DNA from: Avena insularis
Taxonomy: Eukaryota; Streptophyta; Magnoliopsida; Poales; Poaceae
DNA: 64,000 nucleotides
NCBI GenBank assembly: GCA_023614405.1
Contig: CM042688.1
Span: 441,678,028-441,742,027 of the forward strand
Direction: 5' to 3'
Shown: positions 1 through 10,629 of the stretch, piece by piece
How the letters are laid out: each line of letters starts with the position of its first letter
Position numbering within the stretch: the stretch's first letter is position 1
Program-made: the position numbers and the translations under genes
The notes under the pieces: model-generated
The model's database searches: none
Seen by the model: only the letters and a program-made list of their open reading frames with translations
What the model was told of the DNA's origin: nothing

Positions 1-1870
1 AAGCATAGGATTATATCAGGTGTGGGGCTATGCTTGCCTTTGCCTGTTGATACCCAACTAAGTAGATTTTCGGACTCCTGGTACTTGACTTGATTACAGC
101 TGGCCAAGTATTATCTTCAAGCTTCGATGGTGTTGATATCGGTCTTCGATCTTGTACTCGATATCGTTGCTCACATCAACTCTGAGGTCTACCGAAAAGA
201 AGCAGAAACACCGGAAAGGACATCGACAATCAACACATGGCATTGATGCAATGCTCAATCAAGAATGATGATATGACAAGTTAAATTGTGTTGAAAATGA
301 AAACCTAGTACATGTCTGGTCATTTTAAACAAGGTCCGAGGGGTGAAAACCCTAATTCGGAGAAACCCCGGATGCACATGAAAGGGGTTATTTTTTTCTT
401 CTAATTAAACTTTCAATTAAATTTGTTAAGTAATGCATGATTATGAGTCTATTGTGTAGATATAATATTTATGAACATTTTGATATATTATACATATTTT
501 TCTGACTTAAAATGAATTAGTTACTGATTTTACAATATTTAAACCTTTTCTAAGATAATTAAACTAATTGAATAAACTTTTATTGTGCAAGGCTGACGTC
601 AGCGGGGGCGTTTAATCTTTTTACACCACCACTGGAGCTAGCATATGTGGCTGACAGTAGGCCAGAAGCCATGTTGACAGCCACGCTGGAGAGGGCGGGA
701 CCCAGCTGGCTTTGACCAGCGCTGACTGCGCCTTGCTGACATCACTGGGACGTCAGCGTGATGCTGGCCGACGGTGGCCTCCTAGGTGGACAACGGGGAT
801 GGCAGAGCATAGCAAACGGGGACACGCAGGCATGCGGGTTCGAATGAGTGGAGCATGGGGAGCCTAAATCTAGCGGCGCCGCCTCGTTTCGGTAGGTAGA
901 ATAGCGGTGGCGATGGTGACTGGCGGCGCTCGGCGGTGGACTACGGCGTGGGGATGAACCAAAGAGAGAGGGGAGGCATGAATTGGTACCTGAGCACCAT
1001 ATGCTCGCCTTTAACGTGGCGCTGTAGTTGGATAGGCCGGGGATGGTCTCATGGTGCTGGAATCGGTGGTGAACGCGGCGGCCAGAGTCGGGGAAGACGC
1101 GGATGGCCTGCTCGATTGCGGGCTCCCGCGGCCGATTACTTTGGGTAGGAGGACCATCATGGTGGGGCAGAGCTCAAGGGACCTCCTTCTTGGCACGGGG
1201 CGACTCGGAACAGCAGCGACGGCCGGGGTCCGGCGAGCTAGGGTTCGGCTCAAGTGGGGAACGAGACAGAGACAGGGGGAAGAGAGGATGGAACCGAGGG
1301 AGACATGCTCGGGTGGTCTTTATCCCATCTCCATGTGACGGTGGCGGGAATCTCCCGGCGGATGGACGGCGGGCACTGTGACAGCGAGCTGCTCGCCATC
1401 GTCAACGAAGACGACGAATATATCTCACTAAAGCGGTACTGGGCCTGGGCCAAGGTGGGCTGTAAGCGGGCTACTACGCGCTGCACGCTGAGCGATAGGG
1501 AGTGAGGGAGAAGGTTTGGGCCGGCCTACTGCGGCTCTAGGATTTTTTTCTGCTGAAACCTTTTTATTCTATTTTCCTCTTCTCTCTTTTGTATTTTCAA
1601 ATTCAAACTGTTTTGACTTGTTTCAAAAATACTAGAGGTTGTTGTAAACATTTTAAAATACTTTTTAACCCTTTATAACCATTTGGGTTCCATACTTTTG
1701 ATCTTTTCAAAAATTGAAAACACTTTCGAATACTTTTTAGAGAGATAGGAAAAACTAGGGTTAGGGTTTTGTATATTGTTTTCTTCCATGTATTTTATTT
1801 AGAAAAGATGATTCTCATGTTATGCACAAATCAAGCCCTACATAGTATTAGTAAAATTAGCGGTGTTACA
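1..1870 (-). repeat. 3' LTR of element X (partial)
   Basis: Aligns with the right-hand 1.86 kb of the LTR at 36689-40063 and ends in the same GGTGTTACA. In a stretch of about 170 bp near its left edge I count roughly 11 substitutions against the other copy, plus a block of about 25 bp near 160-190 that is absent from the right copy. ORFs in the GC-rich part (about 900-1500) occur in several frames, differ between the copies and look spurious. Confidence 0.85.
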
Positions 1871-1872
1871 GT

Positions 1873-3400
1873 TGATACGTCCATAACGTATCTATAATTT
1901 TTGATGGTTTTAGGCTAATAATATGCTTCTGATACTCCTTTTTATATAAATTTTATGATTTATTTGGACTAACCTACTAATAGTTGCAAAAGTGCAAAAT
2001 GTTCTTGTTTTACACTTTAATGTGTAGGAATTACCAAGAATACAAGTGGAAACCTTGTTGGAGTCAAATTGGGATTTTCCAGAAATCGGTCTCAGAACTC
2101 TTTTTGAAGATGGTCACGTTTCGGGTCGAAGACGGTGTCAAATGGAAAACTCTTCAACTACAAAGTTGTTGGAAATTTCACAAAAAATGTTCTGGACATA
2201 AATTTAGCTGATTCCGAGTCCGGATGGACCCAATAGACCCGATTCACTGCAGCCCAAGATGGGGTGACAGGAATCCGAGAAGCTATATAAAGGGACGAAA
2301 CCTAATTCGTGGGAGACACCTCCACCCACGAATTTGCAGCCACCAAAGCCACGTTTTTGCCTCCCCATAGATCCCATCTCCATGGGAGAGGGCTCCCAAT
2401 AAGCCATGAAGGAAGGGGATAAGGGGCGGTGCTCCCCTGTGATACTGGCGGCGGGGAAGGAGTCCTCCACGCCGCCGCCGCCTCTTCACCATCTTCACCT
2501 CCATATCCATCGATCTCCACCACTATCTGCATCACCATTGTTGATTCCCATGATGAAGAGGGAGTAGTTCTTCCTCGAGGCTAAGGGTTCTACCGGTAGC
2601 TATGTGTTCATGTCTCTCTATGCATGATCATATTTTGATCATGAGCTTTGTAATCAAGTAGATCTACCTTGCTACTCAAGTTCTTTAATAGATCTCTGCT
2701 CTCCCCATGTGTGTGAAAGTGACAATGTGCACCCATGGTGGCACTTAGGCTAGAGATTACAAATACTTATTATGAGTTATATTTGGAGTTGGATGTCTTT
2801 ATGAAATTGTGGTGTTTGTTGGAACCATCTAGTGCTCAAGGTGACAGTGTGGGGTTGTCTAGATGGGAAAGGCTTACTTTGAGGTGTGCTGTTATAGCCC
2901 TACAATGGATTAGACTGTCCAACTGGAGAGTAGTTAAGAGTAGTATCATAAAGAGAAGATATTTATATGAGAGTGTTCACTAGTGAAAGTATGATCCCTA
3001 GGCCTTCTAAGCATTGAAACACCGTTTGCAACTAGATCTGTTACATGTTTGCTTTCTTCCATATTTATTTCAGTTTTCCTTTAGTCTTTTCCACGCGCCA
3101 TCAAAGCTATTTTCAAGCACCGTTACCACTTATAATTATCCATACTACTTGTATTTCACTATATCTTTGCCGAACTAGTGCACCTATACACCTGACAAGT
3201 GTATTGGGTGTGTTGGGGACACAAGAGACTTCTTGTATCTTGATTGCAGGGTTGCTTGAGAGGGGGTACCTTTGACCACTTCCTTCCTGAGTTCGATAAA
3301 CCTTGGGTGATCCACTTAAGGGAAACTTGCTGCTATTCTACAAACCTTTGCACTTGGAGTCCCAACAACTGTCTACAAGAATAGAAGTGCGTAGACATCA
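1873..3400 (+). repeat. 5' LTR of element B
   Basis: Starts TGATACGTCC, ends TAGACATCA and matches 19790-21323 along its full length. In the first 135 bp I count about 5 substitutions and one 1-base gap against the 3' LTR, an intermediate age compared with X and Sukkula-1. It contains a TATA box near 2284. Confidence 0.88.
2283..2292 (+). promoter_or_regulatory. TATA box of element B 5' LTR
   Basis: CTATATAAAG stands about 410 bp into the LTR and is kept in the 3' LTR at 20198-20205. Its strong match and its conservation in both LTRs make it the likely core promoter, with transcription starting about 30 bp downstream. Confidence 0.6.
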
Positions 3401-3410
3401 AGCTATTTTC

Positions 3411-3428
3411 TGGCGCCGTTGCCGGGGA
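3411..3428 (+). other. Primer binding site of element B (tRNA-Asp type)
   Basis: TGGCGCCGTTGCCGGGGA lies 10 bp after the 5' LTR. It matches the plant tRNA-Asp 3' end apart from one base and is the usual primer site in Athila-lineage cereal elements. Confidence 0.8.
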
Positions 3429-3621
3429 GGTAAGGTAAAAGGTACTCACATCCTTCGGTGTGAGTGTTTGAAGTTATTTCCTTTAGATTCTACAATTTTG
3501 TCTTTTTGTTTCTTGTTTTCAGTAGTTAGGCTTAATGGAAAACAACAACAAAATTAGAGAGCTTTATAGTATTTATCTTGAGTTAGGACATGAAGTGTTT
3601 TAAGAGAAAATTAAAAAACCT

Positions 3622-4149
3622 ATGGAACTTTATTTGCATGCTAATAGCAATGTTGTTAGTATGAATTCTTTGGACACCATTATTGCTAATGTTATGGAAA
3701 AGTCTAATCTTGGGGAAGCTAGTTTTTATGAAAATGATCTTTTTAGTTCCCCAGCTTTGGAAGATAGCTATTCTATTGCTTATGATGATACAAAACCTCC
3801 AATATATGATGATTACAATGATGAATATGATATTTTCAGTCTACCTACTATTGAGGAGAAAATTAATTATGATTACAATATGCCTCCTATATTTGGTGAT
3901 TATGGTGATGAGAATAATAATGATAGCTATTTTGTTGAATTTGCTCCCACCACAATTAATAAGAATGACTATGCTTATGTGGAGAGTAATAATTATTATA
4001 TGCATGTGGCTCATGATAAGAATGTTTTATGTGATAGTTATATTGTTAATTTTATTCATGATGCTACTGAAAGTTATTATGAGAGAGGGAAACATGGTTT
4101 TATGCATCTCAATAATATTAAGTTTCCCCTCTTTATGTTGAATTCTTGA
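3622..4149 (+). CDS. Acidic Asn/Asp/Tyr-rich ORF of element B, unknown function
   Basis: A 175-codon ORF that occupies the place of gag. The same frame extends upstream to an ATG at 3535, just after a likely splice acceptor (TTTTCAG, about 3522), but is interrupted by a TAA at 3601-3603. The original protein was therefore probably about 204 residues, with an N-terminus starting MENNNKIREL. The remaining protein is rich in acidic and aromatic residues and has degenerate internal repeats of the type PPIYDDYNDEYD and PPIFGDYGDENN. I see no zinc knuckle, protease or polymerase motif. I recall similar ORFs in other Triticeae non-autonomous gypsy elements but cannot assign a function. It could be a decayed gag start or an element-specific accessory protein. 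Confidence 0.55.
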   Translation: MELYLHANSNVVSMNSLDTIIANVMEKSNLGEASFYENDLFSSPALEDSYSIAYDDTKPPIYDDYNDEYDIFSLPTIEEKINYDYNMPPIFGDYGDENNNDSYFVEFAPTTINKNDYAYVESNNYYMHVAHDKNVLCDSYIVNFIHDATESYYERGKHGFMHLNNIKFPLFMLNS

Positions 4150-5004
4150 AGTTGCACTTGTTTTGCTTTCATATGCTTGTTGCTTTGTGCATTCATGACT
4201 TATTTCTTTACAAGATTCATATGCATAGGAAGTGGGTTAGACTTAAATGTGATTTGAATTTTCTTCTTGATGCTCTCTTTTACTTCAATTCATATTTCTT
4301 ATGTGAGCATCTTCTCAAACTATGATGCCTAACTTAAAGGCGTTAAAGAAAAGTACTTATTGGGAGATAACCCAAAAGTTCTAATTGAGTCTTGGAAGTT
4401 ATTACTTCAGTAATAACATCTCCTTATCATTTTTGTGTGGTTTTTGTGCCCAGAGTAACCTCTAATGAGAGAGAAGTAATGGTTGGAAAAGTTGCTATCC
4501 CGAAACAGATTTTTTTGCTTCGCTGTAAAAATTCGTGTAAAATATTTGTATGTCGGTTTGAGCTGTGATTTTTTGTGCTTCTGCCCCAGGTTGTTATCCA
4601 ACTTTCATTCGGTCAACACTTTTAGATTTGAGCAACAGACAGTCTTCGAAAACATTGGGTTTTACCTGCTGGTCTGTTTTGACAGATTTCTGCCATTATT
4701 TGCATTTGCTTCTTGTTGATTCCTTTTTGGGTTATTTTTGGGGAATTAAGCTTTTTCAGGGAAGTGCTACAGTATCTTGTGTTTAATTGGAAGTTTTATT
4801 AGTGTTGAAACTGAACCAAAGGACTTATTATCTTGAGTACACTAATGTTGCTAATAAAGATCATGTGAAGTTTTGTATGAAGGAAAAATTTCACGTGTAA
4901 GGAGAGAATAATGTAATGAGAAGAAGAAAGGACTAAAACTCAAGCTTGGGGATGCCACCCGTGTCACCCCAAGAAATATCCAAGAAGTACAAGCGTCAAA
5001 TCTT

Positions 5005-5025
5005 GGGGATGCCCAAGGCATCCCC
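5005..5025. repeat. Perfect 9-bp inverted repeat with 3-bp spacer
   Basis: GGGGATGCC, then CAA, then GGCATCCCC. Just upstream, near 4940, lies a second copy of the AAGCTTGGGGATG seen in the 3' polypurine tract at 19776. It may be a structural or tract-derived element. Confidence 0.6.
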
Positions 5026-5617
5026 TTCTTCATCAAAAAAAATCTGAGGTTTCTTCCAAACACTTCATTTTTATTGTTTCATGCACAATTGTGTTGTTCT
5101 TGGAGCATCTTCGTTTTCGTTCTTAGTTTTCATTTTCTTAGTTTGCTTTGTTTTCTGCAATAAGTTGGTTGGATCCCAACACTTCTTTTGGAGAGAGACA
5201 CACTCTACTTTCATTGTTTAGAGCACTCTAGTTTTCATTCTTATTGTTTTGTGGGTGTTCTCTTTTGCTAGCACTGGGTTTAGCCTTAGTTTTCTTATGC
5301 TTTCAGCTTAGAACTTTTTAGTTCTTTCTTTTGTATTTGTGAGACAAGCTCACTTATCTTTATTTATTATTATCTTTGTGAGTTCTTTCAAATAAGTTGG
5401 TTTGGATTGGAAAAGAGTAGGAAAGTTCATGCTTAAGTGGTAAAAAGGAGTTTGTCTTTGACAATGTCTTAGACTTTATCATGTCACGATAGATGTTGCT
5501 TTAACCTTATGCTTAGTGATTATTGTTGTAGCATGACTTGTTCCAAACAATTGAGATTGCTTAATGTCCATTGAAAGAATCATGTGTTGTTTTAGCATAC
5601 AAAAGCATAATATTGTG

Positions 5618-5622
5618 GTATT
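5618..5622. repeat. Target-site duplication of Sukkula-1 (left copy, GTATT)
   Basis: GTATT directly precedes the LTR start TGTAGCATCCC. The identical GTATT follows the 3' LTR at 18124-18128, which shows a single intact insertion into element B. Confidence 0.9.
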
Positions 5623-8600
5623 TGTAGCATCCCAATTGTCTAACAATTGCAATGCTACTAGCCTAGTCTACATAGATGCCACTTCATATATATAATTGTT
5701 GCATCATAAATATATCATGCTCATGTCATCATGCCACCTTGCATTTGAGCATCATATAAAACCCTTTTGTGTTTTGGTTCTTCTCTCATATGCAATGTTA
5801 TTGTATTTTTGCCTCTTGATATTGTATTTGGTTCTTGATATATTGTTTAATGCCCAAGTTGAGTTGGGGGCATATCTCTTATTAACTCCACCACCTTTCT
5901 TTCACCACCTTATATTCCACCATCTAACTAAATATGGGCTTTGCACTTTATTTGGGTTTTACCTCTAGCTCATGTGGGTTGGGATGGATCCAATTCTTTT
6001 CCACATGCTCTCATCTTAGCATCATGTTGTTTTCACATTATTGATATATGAGAGCCACATGGCCACCTTTGCATGCCTTGTGAATGGAACCCGTTTTCCT
6101 AGCTTCCACATGGATTATCATGGAATTGTGCTCATGTTGGAATACTTTTGGGACTATTAATTATCTAGTGGAACATACACACTAGCATGTCCCATTTTAT
6201 TTCAAACATGGCCATCTCCAACTACTCCACATGGGGCATCCTTTCATTTCTTTGGTTTGGCTTTATTCCACTTTTGGAAACGCAAAGGGGCAATGCCATG
6301 TTTAATATAATTGTTTTCACAAAATAATCATGGTATTAAATACTTTGCATGGGCCATGCAAGTACCACCTTTTTGCTTGTCATTTGGATTTTTATTTGAT
6401 TTTAAAATGGATCATCTCTATATCTCTCTCTCTCTTTCTCCTTGGGATTGCTCTATGCTTTATCTTGATCACACCCTATCATCACATCCCTATCCCTTCT
6501 TTGCTTGATCTTGTTGGAGCTTGTTTTGAGCCTTGCTTGATCTTGTCAAAAGGACCTCTCCATCTTATCCCTCCATCTCTCTCTAAAACCCTAAGCTAAC
6601 CCTAAGCCTACCTCTCCATCTCCTCTAATCTACCCATGCCCCATCCTAGCTAAACCCTAAGCTACCACCTTCCCCTCTTTCTCTCCTCTCTAGCCGAGTC
6701 ACCCCTCTAAACCAAACCCTAGCTGGCCCCACCGGCCACCCTCTCTCCCTGGCCACCCACCCCTGCCCTAGCTACCCTCTAACCGAGCCTAGCTCCAAAC
6801 CTAAACCCTACCCGAGGCTACCCCCCTCTCCCTCTCTTGCTCTCTCTCTCTGCCCTAGGGGCCCCAGCCCGAACCACCCTGACCCTGGCCTGCCCTACCC
6901 CACCTGGCAGCTCTCCTCGCACCTGCCCTGCCCCTTCCCCCGACCGTGCACGTGAAGGAGGGAGAAGAGAAAGGTGGCACCGAGCCACCTTTTCCCATCT
7001 ACCCCTCCCCCACGACGCCTCCCTCTCCCCTCTGCCTTACCACCATCCTCTGGCTCGCCTCTGTCCCCCAGATCTACCCCAGACCGTCCCCTCTCTCCCT
7101 GCCTTCCCCCGCCACCGTCTACCCCCGACGCCGACCACCGTCGGCCTCCTTCTCCTCCACACAAACCGGCCGGTGGCGAGGCGTCCGCTGGTGTCGAGGA
7201 AGGTCACGACGCTCCACCGCATCACCCTGTGCCCGGCGACGAGGAGGAGACGGACCGGAGCCACCCGAACCAGCGCGAGCCCGACGCAAACCCTAGATCC
7301 TCTGGCCGTCTGCCTCGATGCCGATCCTCTGCGTCTCGAGCCGATCTGACCACGCCGACACACTCCCGGTGAGCCCACGATCCCCCCTGACATGGTCTGC
7401 ATCTCTGTAACCCCTAGCCTCGCCGGACCTTGCGTCGAACGGCCTCCGTGCGTCGGCGTGCACCGGCGTCTGCACGCTCGCGCTCTGCGTAGGACCCTAT
7501 CTAGGCCTCGCCCGCATCCCTGACACCTCCCCTAGCCCTACCGCACTGGTTGCACCCCGCAGCGCGCACCCCCGCGTCCCAGGATCGAACCCCGCTTCGC
7601 CCGCGCCGCACACCGATCGGTCGATCGCGGCAGAGAAGAGGAACAGTGCCCGCGACGTCCTTTTACGGATACCCCCCTGCTTTCCTTTTGCATCAACCCG
7701 CGGTCCATCAGCCCCACCTGCCAGCCTCCCTTTCCGTTTTGCAAAACGCCCCCGCATCTTTTAGCCCGTAACCCGCGTAGGCCTCGGGATCAGCCATCGT
7801 GTCGCCTCCCATTTGGGTGACGCACAGGCCTCAAGCCTCTGGGCCCGCTTGTCATCCACGCGGGCTAGGCAGAGCTGCGGTGAGAAAAGCTGCTCTGCGC
7901 GCTGAGCTGCCGAGTCAGCAGTTGGTCCCACCTGTAAGCGTCTGTGGCTAGATTCCTCTGGGTATAAAAATGATTTCTGAAATCTGTTTAAATTCAAATC
8001 TTTTTCTAATTATTTCAAATTCAAATATAATTCTGTTTTTAAATAACTTTTAAAATACAAATCCAAATAATACAAATAATATATGTTTTCAAATCAGAAA
8101 AATGTGAGGAATTCAAATATGGCCTTCAAAATATATTTTGAACATTTAAAATTCCAAGTTTAATTAAAATTGCATAAAATGCCCTTTTGACTTAATAAAT
8201 TAATAACTTTTGTTTTATAAATCCAAATTTAACAAATAATATGTCTAAAATAATTAGCTCGACGAGACCTTTCTGTTTATGCATTCCATGGTTTGTTTTG
8301 AAGCATGCATCATATAAATATAAAGAGTACAGCAACTAAATTGTGAATAAAATGGGGCCAAAACTAAATAAAATGCTTTATTATTGTACTCCACACCTCA
8401 CCCATGCCATGCTACTTTATTGCCATGCAAATTGTGCATCATTCATCATGGCATGATTGTTTGCTTGTCGCATTTAATTCATATGCTTGTGCACTTTATT
8501 TATGTTGGCCCTTGTTTGTTTGGTTCTTCTTCGAATAGACACTGAGCAGGGGATATACCATGATACCCAGGAGCACTACCCAGATCCTTCTCTCGCTTCA

Positions 8601-10355
8601 ACTGAGCTGCCAGGCAAGCACTACCACATGCTTGCATACATATAGTACCTATTGCCTCTATCTTATCCTTGCATCATTGAGTCGCGGTTGCATTAATCTG
8701 AATCCCAAGTAATGCATAGCCTTTACTTTTAAACCCCACCGAAGCTTGTTCCTCCATCCCATGAGCCATCACTACAGGAGTTGATTGAGCCATGCGAGTC
8801 GTAGAACAGCATGTGTAGGGTATATGAGTGTCTGATGGATAACGAGGTACCTATACAACTTAACCTGAGTAGTAATGGGATAACTAATGACAGTGGCATC
8901 GGTGAGCCATATCTGTTATTTGGTTTTTCAGGCTCACTTGTGTCCCGTAGCACCCCGAGTACTTGATTCCTGTTCCTTGAATATTCGCGCTATCCACATC
9001 CGGGAGGCTTATGAACCCCCCTGAGCTAGAGCTTGATTCATTCTTATTTCTTGGGGCCACAACTAGTTTGAGGTTTTATTACTATCCTGTACTTATGCCA
9101 TGATTTACTGCTTTATTTACGATTGTGCGAGGAGCACCTGTACTGTTTAGGTTCGTGACACGATTTCGCAGTATCGACAAGCCCAGTCACACTTTCGGGT
9201 TCCCAGTTGTTTACAGCCGTCCACACAAACCTTGAGTCCGTCTCGGAGCCGGCCAGCTTCGTCGCGGGTAGCTTAATGGGGTGGCCCCCTGAAATATTTC
9301 TGAATCCTGTGATCGCTTTGTCGTGACTGCCTCGTTGGGTTTTTGTTTTGGTTTTTCCGAGGCATATCGAGTGTGTGTTGCTATTTGTGCACCCCTGCAG
9401 GGTAAAACTTTCTGAAAGCCGTGTCCGCGGTTATGGACGACTTGGAGCACAGTTTCTCGATCATAGACAAGCATAACTAAAGTACCGCTTTTAATTTGAC
9501 TAGACTAGGTACCTGACTAGTAAATAGTGCCACACTCACGGAATGGATAATAAAACTGCCAACGGATGGGGGGATGTTCGTCCGCTTCCTCGTCGGTAAG
9601 CGAGGAGGAGGATGGATCTGTGGAGATTACCATTATAACCGTTATAACTGTTGTTATTAATTCGCGGACATCCGTCTATCTCTGGTTAGGCGGATGGTTA
9701 GCGGGTATCTATAGAATTGCTAGGGTTTATCTTTTGCTGCAATTGCGTCACCCCAGGTTGTGTCCCCTCTAGAGGCATAAAGACTTGCTGAGTACCCCTA
9801 GGGTCTCACACGATAAATTATTGGTTCAGATGGACAGGTACACTCGCAAGATGGATACTGGGCGGAAGAGACGGACGATGTGGGCAACGATCATTCGGTG
9901 TAGAGATTCCGGGAACGGGGATCCATGAGATCTGTGGGCGGGATGTGCTTATTTGTGGGGCATCTTATGCCGATTTGCTTCTTATCCATACTCGGATTTT
10001 GTCTTCGGCTTCCGCTTGATACTCTGTTGATTGATGTATGAGGAGATATCCTAAACTATTATATCTATCTAGGATATTTGGATCTTGCCGTATGGTGTTG
10101 CTATATTTCCTTTCTTTTTAGATGGAATGGCTCTGATGTACTATTGTATGGTGGCTTGCATACATACTCATTTGTGTATGTAGTTGATCCCTTCGCCTGC
10201 CGATTACGCCGCCCGTTCTTGCCCCAATGTTTGGAAATGGTTGGGACGGCCGAAAGGTCTACCTGTGAGTGGCATTTGGGCCCCACCGTACTATTTAAAC
10301 CATTTCTGCTCATCCAGGCTTGTAACTAGGAGCGTAATTCACCGAGGTAGTTACA
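5623..10355 (+). repeat. 5' LTR of Sukkula-1
   Basis: Begins TGTAGCATCCC and ends GGTAGTTACA. The start is AT-rich. A pyrimidine-rich stretch with several AAACCCTAA motifs (about 6580-6820) follows, then a GC-rich CpG-dense block (about 6830-7960), an AT-rich block (about 7970-8400) and a 3' section shared with Sukkula-2. ORFs in the GC-rich block occur in all frames on both strands and are not considered genes. Confidence 0.88.
9391..9447 (+). other. Conserved LTR core motif (Sukkula-1 5' LTR copy)
   Basis: Contains GTCCGCGGTTATGGACGA preceded by CTGCAGGGT and an AAACTTTC-GAAAGCC segment. The same arrangement occurs at 17171-17227, 55582-55639 and 62981-63030, and in reverse at 37381-37440 (X) and 49556-49613 (Z). 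Confidence 0.6.
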
Positions 10356-10357
10356 AT

Positions 10358-10370
10358 TGGTATCAGAGCC
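10358..10370 (+). other. Primer binding site of Sukkula-1 (initiator tRNA-Met)
   Basis: TGGTATCAGAGCC begins 2 bp after the LTR and is the exact complement of the 3' end of plant initiator tRNA-Met. Confidence 0.9.
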
Positions 10371-10602
10371 ATCCCGACCTTCAGGGTCTCAGCCAAATGG
10401 TCGTTGTCTGTCTAGCCAATATTTTTGGTAGTTATGTATATTAGGGAAAAACAAAACGTGAGAGTAGGACTGCTTCCATTTTTCTTCTTACCCACCAACC
10501 ACCCTTTTCTGGTAAGGAAGTGTAACGTTTTCAATCCTCTCCTTTAAATTCAAACTAGGATTCACGTGTTCTGGGTTTCCGTAGTACCATAGGTTGTGTA
10601 TC

Positions 10603-10629
10603 TGTGTGTGTGAGTGTGTGTGTGTGTGT
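10603..10629. repeat. GT/TG microsatellite in the Sukkula-1 core
   Basis: A run of TG dinucleotides with one AG interruption. A shorter run occupies the same place in Sukkula-2 (56746-56763). Confidence 0.8.

Larger units (their letters stand above)
4150..5622 (+). other. Non-coding internal region of element B, 5' part
   Basis: AT-rich sequence after the B ORF with no convincing reading frame. It includes a polypurine-tract-like CAAGCTTGGGGATG near 4940 and a short palindrome at 5005-5025. It ends where Sukkula-1 is inserted and continues at 18129. Confidence 0.7.

Noticed and set aside
3683..4141. 152-codon ORF overlapping the B ORF in another frame
   Set aside because: Its Met/Ile/Leu-rich content is what results from shifting the GAT/AAT-rich main frame; it has no independent support.
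6580..6820. Interstitial telomere repeat (AAACCCTAA motifs)
   Set aside because: Only scattered degenerate copies within a pyrimidine-rich LTR block, not a tandem array.
6837..7402. Overlapping ORFs of 90-170 codons in the GC-rich part of the Sukkula-1 LTR (and 14621-15602)
   Set aside because: They occur on both strands and all frames, are Pro/Arg/Ser-rich from base composition, and change frame between the two LTR copies.
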